DNA of 48,664 nucleotides. Origin: JAIOTH01 sp964639335. Its GTDB lineage: Bacteria > Patescibacteriota > Patescibacteriia > UBA1558 > S5-K13. A program made the position numbers and the translations under genes. Location of the stretch: positions 1 through 48,664 of the forward strand of contig CAZXCJ010000002.1 in NCBI GenBank assembly GCA_964639335.1, in the 5' to 3' direction. Below, one piece after another: positions 1 through 7,257 of the stretch (within the stretch, counting starts at the first letter, position 1; each line of letters starts with the position of its first letter). The notes under the pieces are model-generated. The model searched no databases, was not told where the DNA came from, and was given only the letters and a program-made list of their open reading frames with translations.

Positions 1-324
1 AACAGGATTTTTCATGGAAGCAAAGTGCAAAAAAATACATTAAACTTTATAAAAAGTTAATGTGAAATTTAATAATATTTAAAACAGAGAAGTAAAATAA
101 AATTTGTTAAAATTAAAAAGTAAAATATTAAATTAACCCTGTTAAATAATTTTAAATTTAGTCTATTGTGCTATACTTATGTTTTAAAAGTAGATAAAAA
201 TAAAATTATACAGGATATATAAACAATTTAAAATTAAGATTTATTTATTAAATCTTATTTAAACCTGTTAAATAGTATCGCAATTTAGCGATAATTTAAC
301 AGGTTTAACAGGGTAAATAAAATT
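1..324. other. AT-rich gene-free leader with a long hairpin before the first gene
   Basis: No coding region is supported here. The clear structure is a hairpin at 261-306: arm AAACCTGTTAAAT (261-273), bulge AG, inner arm TATCGC (276-281), loop AATTTA, then GCGATA (288-293) and ATTTAACAGGTTT (294-306). It ends about 18 nt before the first start codon. A further CCTGTTAAAT at about 137-146 could compete for the same 3' arm. The same hairpin type recurs at 43226-43265, upstream of smpB, so it is a dispersed repeat rather than something specific to this gene. It could still affect translation of the gene at 325. Confidence 0.6.
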
Positions 325-1257
325 ATGTTACAAAAATCAGAACTTAGAAAAGATTATATTCAAAACAAATATGTTATTATTGCTCCCAAAAGAGCTCAAC
401 GTCCTAATATTCGTAAAATTAAGAAATTAAAAATAAAGAAAAATAAAAAAGACCAGAATTGTCCTTTATGTCCTATAAATGTTGATAAGGTAAAAGATTT
501 GTTTACAACGGGCTTTAAAAATCATTGGTATGTTAAGGTAATAAAAAATAAATTTCCAGCAGTGAGCTTAGATAATAAGAAAGCCTATGGTCAGCAAGAA
601 GTAATCATTGACACCCCTGATCATTCATTAGAAATTGAAAATTTATCTATTAAGCATATTGTGAAAATTTTTGATGCCTATTCTGAGAGAACAAAAATTA
701 TTAGCAAAAATAAAAAGATTGGTTACATTATAATTTTTAAAAATAATGGCGGAATAGCAGGGGCTTCTTTAGAACATTCTCATTCCCAGATTTTTGCGAC
801 AAATTTTATTCCTCCGCATTTAGCTGATAAATCGCAAAAACAGCAAGAGTATAAATTAAAATATGGAACTTGTGTTTATTGTGATGTTATAAAAAAAGAA
901 TCTAAAGGACCGCGAGTGATTTATCAAGATAAAAATATCATTGCTTTTTGTCCTTACGCTCCTATATATAATTATGAGGCCTGGATTATGCCAAAAAGGC
1001 ATTTAGATAATATTACATTATTAAATCAATCTGAAAAAGAATCTTTTGCAAAAGCATTGAAATTAATTTTATCAAAAATAAATTTACTAAACTTACCATA
1101 TAATTTTTATTTTCATCAGGTAATACATGATGAAGATCAGCATCTATATATGAAAATAGTTCCTAGGGGAAGCGTATGGGCGGGATTGGAAATAGGTTCA
1201 GGTGTTGTTATTAATCCTATTGATCCTGATGAGGCTGCTAAATTTTATAGATCATAA
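325..1257 (+). CDS. GalT-family (HIT-fold) nucleotidyltransferase / hexose-1-phosphate uridylyltransferase-like
   Basis: The 310-residue protein has the two-half layout of galactose-1-phosphate uridylyltransferases: an N-terminal CPLC zinc pair (residues about 47-50), a nucleotide-binding strand region with GGIAGASLEHSHSQ around residues 142-155, and a second CVYC pair near 188-191. Classical GalT has HPHGQ at the active site. Here it is HSHSQ, the form I associate with ADP-glucose phosphorylase-like members, so the sugar-1-phosphate substrate is uncertain. Likely role: moving a nucleotide between a sugar-1-phosphate and an NDP-sugar or phosphate in the cytoplasm. It stands alone, preceded by a palindromic hairpin and followed by AT-rich sequence. 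No other sugar-nucleotide genes are nearby. Confidence 0.8.
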   Translation: MLQKSELRKDYIQNKYVIIAPKRAQRPNIRKIKKLKIKKNKKDQNCPLCPINVDKVKDLFTTGFKNHWYVKVIKNKFPAVSLDNKKAYGQQEVIIDTPDHSLEIENLSIKHIVKIFDAYSERTKIISKNKKIGYIIIFKNNGGIAGASLEHSHSQIFATNFIPPHLADKSQKQQEYKLKYGTCVYCDVIKKESKGPRVIYQDKNIIAFCPYAPIYNYEAWIMPKRHLDNITLLNQSEKESFAKALKLILSKINLLNLPYNFYFHQVIHDEDQHLYMKIVPRGSVWAGLEIGSGVVINPIDPDEAAKFYRS

Positions 1258-1429
1258 AAATTAAGAAATAATAAATGTAAAGATTAAAGATTTAGAGAAA
1301 TATTTGAAGTAAGAATTAGGTATTATGAATTAAGAATTAAGGATTAAGTATTATGGATAAGTATCTTCAAATAATGCAGAATTTTGTTTTGATAATTTTT
1401 ACATTACTAATACCTTTTTTGGAGATCAA

Positions 1430-1618
1430 TTGAATTTGTATTATATTGAAAAATACATTGAGGAATTAGAGGAATTAAAGAATGAATACAAAGAAGATAA
1501 TGAGAAAGAGAATAAAAGAGATAGATATCTATATATATTTAATGCAATTAAAGATAAATTAGAATCTAGAGAAATTGAAAAAAAGAATGCTTCAAAATTA
1601 GTCCAGAAGAAAAAATGA
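1430..1618 (+). CDS. small charged hypothetical protein
   Basis: A 62-residue reading frame very rich in Lys and Glu, with a predicted coiled-coil or helical character and no motif I recognise. The TTG start is chosen because GGAG (1421-1424) lies five bases upstream, a better ribosome-binding site than most genes here have. The next gene is a HicB-like antitoxin 75 nt downstream with its own promoter, so a shared operon is not obvious. It could be a real small protein or a fortuitous frame in AT-rich DNA. Confidence 0.4.
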   Translation: MNLYYIEKYIEELEELKNEYKEDNEKENKRDRYLYIFNAIKDKLESREIEKKNASKLVQKKK

Positions 1619-1657
1619 TTTGATTTTTATTTTAAAAGTGTTAATATAAATAATCCT

Positions 1658-1686
1658 TTGTATTTGTATAATATATTTAGTATAAT
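1658..1686 (+). promoter_or_regulatory. promoter of the hicB-hicA pair, apparently giving a leaderless mRNA
   Basis: TTGTAT (1658-1663), a 17-bp spacer, then a perfect TATAAT (1681-1686). The hicB ATG begins at 1693, only six bases after the -10 box. Transcription would therefore start at or within a base or two of the start codon. No Shine-Dalgarno sequence is present. Confidence 0.6.
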
Positions 1687-1692
1687 AAAAGT

Positions 1693-2025
1693 ATGATAAA
1701 TAGTATTTATAATAAAATTTTTAGATTATTTGCGCCGGGTAAACCAGCTTTAGAGATTAAGAAAGAATACAATATCCCCAATGAGTTGAGTATGAAAATT
1801 CGTTTTACTAAAGATGGATATTTTATTCTAACTTGTAATGAGTTACCAGGATTAATTACAGAAGCTAAGAATGGTAAAGAACTTGTCCATATGTTTAATG
1901 ATGCTGTTCTTAGTTATTTTGATGTTCCTAAACAAGAAGGAGATGTTGTTTATGACGGATTAAACATAGAGGGATATGGGACCTTTACTATAAACGATGC
2001 TAAAAAAGTTACTCAGTTAGCATAA
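1693..2025 (+). CDS. hicB: HicB-like antitoxin
   Basis: 110 residues. The core (about residues 32-85) has the HicB partial RNase-H-like pattern: a strand with FTKDGYFILTCNELPGL, then an acidic stretch and a helix with EAKNGKELVHMFNDAV. It should neutralise the toxin encoded four bases downstream and probably repress the pair. The N-terminal 30 residues are an extension beyond the usual core. No separate DNA-binding domain is obvious at the C terminus. Gene order antitoxin-then-toxin is the less common order for Hic systems but is known. Confidence 0.75.
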   Translation: MINSIYNKIFRLFAPGKPALEIKKEYNIPNELSMKIRFTKDGYFILTCNELPGLITEAKNGKELVHMFNDAVLSYFDVPKQEGDVVYDGLNIEGYGTFTINDAKKVTQLA

Positions 2026-2029
2026 ATTT

Positions 2030-2290
2030 ATGAGAAAAGTTGATTTTAATAGAAAACAGTGCATTAAATCTTTAAAAAAGTTAGGTTTTATAAAAAAGAA
2101 TACTAGACGTAGTAAACATGATAAATTTTTTGCTCCGAAGGATTTATTAGAGAGTAAACAAGAAAATCAACCACCTTTTATAATGATTCCAAGATCTAGA
2201 CAAATTCATTGTCAACTAGAAATTAGAAAAGAAATTTGGGCATTTGGTGGCGACGAGTTGATTAAGAAATTTTTGGATAACATGAAATAA
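2030..2290 (+). CDS. hicA: HicA-like mRNA interferase toxin
   Basis: 86 residues with the double-stranded-RNA-binding-like HicA fold pattern: LKKLGFIKKN, then SKHDKFF where HicA proteins carry their catalytic His, then IMIPRSRQIHCQLEIRKE in place of the usual basic strand and helix. It is expected to cleave mRNA when free of HicB. The start lies four bases after the hicB stop, so translation is probably coupled. The stop codon abuts the recG stop on the other strand with no gap, so the two transcripts converge. Confidence 0.75.
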   Translation: MRKVDFNRKQCIKSLKKLGFIKKNTRRSKHDKFFAPKDLLESKQENQPPFIMIPRSRQIHCQLEIRKEIWAFGGDELIKKFLDNMK

Positions 2291-4465
2291 TTACTCTAAA
2301 TGCACATCATTAGAAATTTGAGAGATTTTATCCTTAAGTAAAGGATATTTTTTTAATTCTGGGTCTTCGGAAAATATTTTTTCCACCCAGATTCTAACTT
2401 TTTTATTTAATTCTAAATCAGACAAGTCGGCAATCTTAATTTGACTTAAAAATCCAGACTGGGTAGTGCCATAAATATCACCACTGCCTCTAAATTTTAA
2501 ATCAGCTTCCGCTAACTTAAAACCATCATTAGTTTGGGTTAAAATTTCCAATCTTTTTTTGGTTTTAAAGCTAGTATTATCAGTGAATAAAAAGCAAAAA
2601 GATTGATATTCACTACGACCAACTCGGCCTCGAAATTGATGTAAAGAAGCCAATCCAAACCTATCCGCATCTTCAATCATCATAATAGTAGCATTAGGAT
2701 AATCAACGCCTACTTCAATTATTGAAGTAGAAACTAAAATTTTAGTTTTATTATTAGCAAAATTATCTAAAACGTCTTTTTTTTCAGCTTCTTTCATTTT
2801 GCCATGTAAAAAACCAATTTCTAAATTAGGAAAGACCTCATTATTTAATTTTTCATATTCGGTAGTAACTGATTTAACTCCTAATTTATCAGATTCGTTA
2901 ATTAAGGGGCAGACTACAAAAACTTGGTGGCCTTTTTTAATATGATTGTAAATAAATTCGTAGGCCTTAGCTCTGTTTTTTGGTTCAACTAATTTTGTAA
3001 TGATTTCTTTGCGTCCCAGCGGCTTTTCTTTAATTTGAGAAATGTCTAAATCGCCGTAAATACTTAAAGCCAAAGAACGAGGGATGGGAGTAGCGGTCAT
3101 AGATAAAAAATGAGGTGATTTACTGTTTGAGGCGGGTTTTTTTCCGCCAGAGGCGGATCCGCCTCTGGCGGATAATAATTCATGTCTTTGTTTTACCCCA
3201 AAACGATGTTGTTCATCAACAACAATAAGGCCTAATTTTTTAAACTGAATATCTTTTTGAATTATAGAATGTGTACCAATAATGAATTTGATTTCTCCTT
3301 TATTAATTCTTTCAATAAGTTTCTTTTTACTTAATGTTTCGGCCCGCTTCGCCGTAGCTTCAGCGAGGCGAGCTATTTCTTTTTTACCATTATAAACTCG
3401 CCTGTCTTTATTAGTAAAGAGGGCGATAGTGATATTTTCTTTTTTTAGATATTTAATAATATTTTTAAAATGCTGTTTAGCTAAAATTTGAGTAGGAACC
3501 ATAAAAGCAATTTGGTATTTATTTAAAACAGTATTATAAGCAGATATTAGGGCAACGATTGTTTTTCCAGAGCCAACGTCTCCTTCTAATAATCTATTCA
3601 TAGGTACATTTTTTTCTAAATCTTGTAATATTTGCCAAGCAGATTTTTTTTGATCTGTTGTTAATTTAAATGGCAGAGATTGGACAAATTTTTTAATTTT
3701 ATTTTCTTTAAATTCAATTTGTATGGCTTTATTTTTTTGATTATCTCTTTTAATTGATTTGGCCAAAGAAATTAAAATAAATATTTCATTAAAGGCAATT
3801 CTTTTTTTAGCTTGTTTTAATTTTTTTTCATTGTCAGGAAAATGAATTTGTCTAATGGCCTCGTCTAAAACTAATAGATTTTCTTTTTTTCCCGCGAACG
3901 GGATCCCGCTTTGCGGTGATAATATTTCTTGAGGAAGCCATTCTTTTAAAAGATATGTTGCCGGTAAGCAGGTTTTTATTAAATAGCGAATTTGTTTTTG
4001 ACTCAATCTTTCTGTACTGGGATAAATTGGTACAATTCTAGCAGTGTGAGCTGTTTTATTGCTTATTTTTTCATAGGCAGGGCTAACAAAAGAATAACCC
4101 AGCAGGCTTTTTTTAACTTTCCCAGAAATAAATATTTTATCGCCAGGACGGATATTTTTAATAATAAAAGGTTGATTAAACCAAACAATCTGTACTTGTC
4201 CAGTTTCATCTTCTAAAAGGGCTTCAGTAATATTCATGCGTCTGGTTTTGGCTCTTTTATTATTTATCAAACTTATTTTACCCTGAACGGTTGTTGTTTC
4301 ATCGTCTTCTAATTCAGCAATTTTTTTGATTTTAGAATAATCGTCATAGCGAAAAGGATAATAAAAAAGAATGTCCTCGACTTTATTTAAGCCCAATTTT
4401 TGAAGCTTTTTGTAAATACTTGCTCCAATGCCGTAGATTTGATCTAATTTAGTATTTAAGTCCAT
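2291..4465 (-). CDS. recG: ATP-dependent DNA helicase RecG, with three in-frame palindromic insertions
   Basis: 724 residues. RecG unwinds branched DNA and reverses stalled forks. Visible parts: N-terminal HhH/wedge OB-fold region, Walker A GDVGSGKT, DEQH box (VVDEQHRFG), TATPIPRSL motif, C-terminal helicase half with EVGVDYPNAT and QFRGRVGR. Compared with the family, three short extra segments coincide with GC-rich repeats in the DNA: about residues 182-193 (SGIPFAGK, DNA 3891-3920), 364-375 (EATAKRAET, DNA about 3341-3376) and 432-441 (SARGGSASGG, DNA 3143-3172, a perfect 30-bp palindrome). All keep the frame and lie between conserved motifs, so the helicase is probably active. The gene runs alone on the reverse strand. 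Confidence 0.95.
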   Translation of the reverse strand: MDLNTKLDQIYGIGASIYKKLQKLGLNKVEDILFYYPFRYDDYSKIKKIAELEDDETTTVQGKISLINNKRAKTRRMNITEALLEDETGQVQIVWFNQPFIIKNIRPGDKIFISGKVKKSLLGYSFVSPAYEKISNKTAHTARIVPIYPSTERLSQKQIRYLIKTCLPATYLLKEWLPQEILSPQSGIPFAGKKENLLVLDEAIRQIHFPDNEKKLKQAKKRIAFNEIFILISLAKSIKRDNQKNKAIQIEFKENKIKKFVQSLPFKLTTDQKKSAWQILQDLEKNVPMNRLLEGDVGSGKTIVALISAYNTVLNKYQIAFMVPTQILAKQHFKNIIKYLKKENITIALFTNKDRRVYNGKKEIARLAEATAKRAETLSKKKLIERINKGEIKFIIGTHSIIQKDIQFKKLGLIVVDEQHRFGVKQRHELLSARGGSASGGKKPASNSKSPHFLSMTATPIPRSLALSIYGDLDISQIKEKPLGRKEIITKLVEPKNRAKAYEFIYNHIKKGHQVFVVCPLINESDKLGVKSVTTEYEKLNNEVFPNLEIGFLHGKMKEAEKKDVLDNFANNKTKILVSTSIIEVGVDYPNATIMMIEDADRFGLASLHQFRGRVGRSEYQSFCFLFTDNTSFKTKKRLEILTQTNDGFKLAEADLKFRGSGDIYGTTQSGFLSQIKIADLSDLELNKKVRIWVEKIFSEDPELKKYPLLKDKISQISNDVHLE
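3143..3172. repeat. perfect 30-bp palindrome inserted in recG
   Basis: Two 15-base arms, TCCGCCAGAGGCGGA and its exact reverse complement, with no loop. It encodes the Ser/Gly-rich extra segment just before the conserved TATPIPRSL motif, where other RecG proteins have a short loop. Confidence 0.85.
3891..3920. repeat. palindromic element inserted in recG, same family as the one in smpB
   Basis: Begins CCCGCGAACGGGATCCCGCT and ends TGCGGTGATAATATT. The copy inside smpB (42940-42990) has the same beginning and end and adds an internal partial duplication. In both genes it is read in the same frame and orientation, giving SPQS...GIPFAGK. Confidence 0.85.
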
Positions 4466-4684
4466 AATTTAATCTTAGCAGATATTTTGGGAAATTGAAA
4501 AATTAACCACGTGGTTGTCAACCTATTTTACTATTTTATAATAAAATATGAATAGATTTTTTATTGTTTTGTGAGTTTTTTTCTCTTCCACCTTGAACCT
4601 TAATTTTCTCTTGTTTTTTATGCTTAATTTTACTATAATTAAATGGTGAGGCGATAATTTAATTAATAAATAATAAGAAAAAAT

Positions 4685-4996
4685 ATGGATAAAAAGAAAA
4701 TTTTAGGAATTGTTTTGGTTATTTTAGCTGTAGCATTACAACTTTCAAAAGTTTTACCCCTATGGCTTAATGTAATTATTTTAGTTTTAGGTATAGTAAT
4801 GTTATTGTGTCAATGTAAAAAATGTGTTAAGAAAACAGAGGAAGCACATCCCGCAGAAGTAAAACCAGAAGAACCCAAGATAGAGGAAGAAGTAAAACCA
4901 GAGGAGCCAGCCGAAGATTTTGACAAAGGAGAAATTGCTAAGACCCCAGCAGAAGAAAATGTAGTAGAGGAAGAAAAAGAAGATATTAATATTTAG
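4685..4996 (+). CDS. small membrane protein with acidic Pro/Glu tail
   Basis: 103 residues. Two hydrophobic stretches (about residues 7-22 and 27-44) are separated by a short Leu-Pro-Leu-Trp turn, followed by CQCKKC and then a low-complexity tail of PEEP/KPEE repeats reaching the C terminus. It looks like a two-span or hairpin membrane protein with a disordered acidic domain. I do not recognise a family and assign no function. A strong terminator follows, so it is probably a single-gene transcript. Confidence 0.65.
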   Translation: MDKKKILGIVLVILAVALQLSKVLPLWLNVIILVLGIVMLLCQCKKCVKKTEEAHPAEVKPEEPKIEEEVKPEEPAEDFDKGEIAKTPAEENVVEEEKEDINI

Positions 4997-5005
4997 TTAT
5001 TGTAT

Positions 5006-5045
5006 AAAAACCTTGTACCATACGGCACGGGGTTTTTGTTTTGTT
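5006..5045 (+). terminator. rho-independent terminator after the small membrane protein
   Basis: AAAAACCTTGT pairs with GCACGGGGTTTTT around a short loop, followed by a T-rich tract. It lies 10 nt after the stop codon at 4996. Confidence 0.75.
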
Positions 5046-5073
5046 TTAAAAAACTATCATAAATTGGTATAAT
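5044..5073 (+). promoter_or_regulatory. probable promoter of the rubrerythrin gene
   Basis: Perfect TATAAT at 5068-5073 with a poor -35 match (TTTTAA, 5044-5049) 18 bases upstream. The ATG lies 30 nt after the -10 box, which leaves a short leader, unlike the leaderless promoters elsewhere in the window. Confidence 0.45.
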
Positions 5074-5103
5074 AAAAACACTTAATCAATAATAATAAAA
5101 GAC

Positions 5104-5685
5104 ATGGAAACTATTAAAAATTTAACCAAGGCCTTTATTGGGGAGAGCCAGGCTAGGAATAGGTATACTTTTTATTCCAAAATAGCCAAAAAGGAGGGTT
5201 ATGAAAAAATTGCGGCTATTTTTGAATTAACCGCCAATCAGGAAAAAGAACATGCCAAATGGTTAATGCGAATGATTAATGAATTAAAAGAAAAATTAGA
5301 CAATGCTACTGAATATGATGAAATTAAAGTTGAGGCTGGGTGTCCTACAATTTTAAAAGACACAATAAATAATTTAAAGGCGGCCATTGCTGGAGAGAAT
5401 TATGAACATACTGATATGTATCCTACTTTTGCTGATAAGGCAGAGGAAGAAGGTTATCTGGAAATTGCTCAAAGGTTGCGAGCCATAGCTAAAGCTGAAT
5501 CTTTTCACGAAGAAAGGTATCAAAAATTATTAGGCGAATTAGAAAATAAATCAGTTTTCAAAAAAGAAGAAAAAATATATTGGGTTTGTCATAATTGTGG
5601 TTATATTCATGAAGGAGAAGAAGCTCCCGAAGAATGTCCTTCTTGCTCACATCCTCGGGCCTATTTTGAGGAAAAATGTATTTAA
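5104..5685 (+). CDS. rbr: rubrerythrin
   Basis: 193 residues, the normal rubrerythrin length. The N-terminal four-helix di-iron domain carries the expected glutamate motifs (ESQARNRY, ANQEKEH, GENYEH, AESFHEERY). The C-terminal rubredoxin domain has CHNCGY and CPSC for one iron. It reduces hydrogen peroxide to water using electrons from a rubredoxin or NAD(P)H-linked reductase in the cytoplasm. The next gene is a superoxide reductase, so together they convert superoxide to water without producing oxygen, a strategy of anaerobes. Confidence 0.95.
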   Translation: METIKNLTKAFIGESQARNRYTFYSKIAKKEGYEKIAAIFELTANQEKEHAKWLMRMINELKEKLDNATEYDEIKVEAGCPTILKDTINNLKAAIAGENYEHTDMYPTFADKAEEEGYLEIAQRLRAIAKAESFHEERYQKLLGELENKSVFKKEEKIYWVCHNCGYIHEGEEAPEECPSCSHPRAYFEEKCI

Positions 5686-5741
5686 ATAGCTATCAGCTTT
5701 CAGCTTTTAGCAATTAGTTATTATTAATTAGTTGGAAATAC

Positions 5742-6209
5742 ATGACTAAGAAAAGAGAAATTTATAAATGTGAAATTTGTGGAAATATTATAGAGATTCT
5801 GCATGTTGGTGTTGGAGAATTAGTTTGTTGTGGGCAAGCTATGAAATTAATGACTGAAAAAACCCAAGACGAAAATCAAGAGAAGCCCGCCGACGCTACC
5901 TCCTTCGATAAATCTTCGGAGGTCAGGAAAGCTTTGGCGGACGGGCATTTGCCAGTTATTGAAAAATTACCAGACAATGTTTGCCGAGGTGGAGATGGAA
6001 TTATTGTTAGAGTCGGAGAAATTGCTCATCCCATGGAGGAAAAACATTATATTGAGTGGGTGGAAGTAAAAACCAAAACTGGTAAAATTGGTAAGCAATT
6101 TTTAAAACCAGGAGATAGTACAGAAATGGAATTTCAAACCAGGGACGATATAGTTGAGGTTAGAGTTTATTGTAATCTGCATGGTTTGTGGGTTAAAAAG
6201 ATTGATTAG
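5742..6209 (+). CDS. dfx: desulfoferrodoxin (superoxide reductase) with an in-frame palindromic insertion
   Basis: 155 residues. The N-terminal desulforedoxin-like domain has CEIC and CC for the first iron. The C-terminal superoxide reductase domain has HPMEEKHYIEW and CNLHGLW, supplying the His4-Cys ligands of the second iron. Superoxide reductases usually read directly from the first domain into a ...EKHVPVIE segment. Here about 20 residues (PADATSFDKSSEVRKALADG, about residues 50-69) split EK from HLPVIE, and their DNA (5885-5946) is a GC-rich palindromic repeat also seen at 43345-43395. The insertion lies in the interdomain linker, so activity is probably kept. It follows rubrerythrin by 56 nt and likely shares its transcript. 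Confidence 0.93.
   Translation: MTKKREIYKCEICGNIIEILHVGVGELVCCGQAMKLMTEKTQDENQEKPADATSFDKSSEVRKALADGHLPVIEKLPDNVCRGGDGIIVRVGEIAHPMEEKHYIEWVEVKTKTGKIGKQFLKPGDSTEMEFQTRDDIVEVRVYCNLHGLWVKKID
5885..5946. repeat. palindromic element inserted in dfx
   Basis: Outer arms GCCCGCC / GGCGGACGGGC and an inner hairpin CCTCC...GGAGG around TCGATAAATCTTC. The same core (CCTCCGATAAATCTTCGGAGG-like, then GGTCA-GAAAGCT) is present in the intergenic repeat near 43350-43395. Confidence 0.8.
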
Positions 6210-6231
6210 ATAAAAAATAAGGCAAAATTAT

Positions 6232-6269
6232 GACTAAGTCTCTTTGGGATGACTTAGTCTTGATTTTTT
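6232..6269 (+). terminator. rho-independent terminator after dfx
   Basis: GACTAAGTC (6232-6240) pairs perfectly with GACTTAGTC (6251-6259), followed by TTGATTTTTT. It ends the rbr-dfx transcript six bases before the mutM start codon, so mutM either has a promoter overlapping it or depends on readthrough. Confidence 0.75.
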
Positions 6270-6275
6270 AGATTC

Positions 6276-7136
6276 ATGCCAGAATTACCGGAAGTACAAA
6301 CAATTATTAATGGTTTAAAAAAACATGTTTTAAAGAAAAAAATAAAACAGGTTAGGGTTTTGTTACCTAAAATTATTAGAGGTTCTAAAAATAAATTTAT
6401 TCAAGTTCTTAAAAATAATAATTTTATAGATATTAATCGGCGAGGAAAATTTATTATTTTTAGTTTAAAAAATAAGCAATTTTTAATCATTCACTTGAGA
6501 ATGACTGGCCAACTAATTTACATTCAGCAAAATGAAATTATTGCTGGCGGACACAGTAATCAGAGGAATAATTTTAATTTACCACATAAACAAACCCATC
6601 TTATTTTTTCTTTTCAGGATCAGTCGCAATTATTCTATAATGACCAGCGTCAATTTGGCTTTTTAGAAATAAGAGGCCAAAAGGAGCTGAAGGATTTAGA
6701 TAACAAATGGGGAATAGAACCACTTTCTAAAAAATTTACTTTAATTTATTTAAAAAAATTATTAAAAAATAAGAGAATTAATATTAAGGCCTTTTTATTG
6801 AACCAAAAACATATTGCTGGTTTAGGAAATATTTATACCGATGAATCACTTTTTAAAGCTTATATTTTACCAACTCGCCAGACGGATTCTTTAACAGAAA
6901 AAGAAATTAAAAATCTATATCAGGCCATTAAGCAAATTTTAAAATTAGCTCTTCAATATCGAGGAACCACCTTTAATAATTATATAGATGTTCATGGTCG
7001 AAGAGGTAATTTTATTCAGAAATTAAAGGTTTATGGCCGAGAAAATAAAAAATGTCTTCGTTGCCGGCAGGGGATTATTAAAAAGATTAAAGTGGCTGGC
7101 CGAGGAACGCATTATTGTCCGCAGTGTCAGAAGTAA
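6276..7136 (+). CDS. mutM: formamidopyrimidine-DNA glycosylase (MutM/Fpg)
   Basis: 286 residues. It removes 8-oxoguanine and other oxidised purines and nicks the DNA. The start MPELPEV supplies the catalytic N-terminal Pro and Glu3. RRGKF carries the conserved lysine, the H2TH region includes NIYTDESLF, and the C-terminal zinc finger has CLRC and CPQC. Complete and of normal length. Next to rubrerythrin and superoxide reductase it forms an oxidative-damage cluster, although a terminator separates it from them. Confidence 0.95.
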   Translation: MPELPEVQTIINGLKKHVLKKKIKQVRVLLPKIIRGSKNKFIQVLKNNNFIDINRRGKFIIFSLKNKQFLIIHLRMTGQLIYIQQNEIIAGGHSNQRNNFNLPHKQTHLIFSFQDQSQLFYNDQRQFGFLEIRGQKELKDLDNKWGIEPLSKKFTLIYLKKLLKNKRINIKAFLLNQKHIAGLGNIYTDESLFKAYILPTRQTDSLTEKEIKNLYQAIKQILKLALQYRGTTFNNYIDVHGRRGNFIQKLKVYGRENKKCLRCRQGIIKKIKVAGRGTHYCPQCQK

Positions 7137-7154
7137 GCTGTCAGCCATATTAAT

Positions 7155-7166
7155 TTATGCTATAAT
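7155..7166 (+). promoter_or_regulatory. extended -10 promoter upstream of the Ca-repeat membrane protein
   Basis: TATGCTATAAT carries TGn before TATAAT (7161-7166). The surrounding 25 bases, from TTAATTTATGC through TATAATAAAGGTAT (7150-7174), are repeated exactly at 8778-8802 before the prepilin peptidase. Here the ATG lies about 90 nt downstream. Confidence 0.5.
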
Positions 7167-7257
7167 AAAGGTATATTTACCCAGCTCCTTTCTGAAATTT
7201 TTAGCTTGTTGCTGGGAAAAAAGATTATTTTGACGATTTTTTTAATCTTTAAAAATT

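Noticed and set aside
4505..4521. AACCACGTGGTT palindrome overlapping TTGACA upstream of recG on the reverse strand
   Set aside because: The -35 match is good but no acceptable -10 box lies at the right spacing, so I did not call a promoter or operator.
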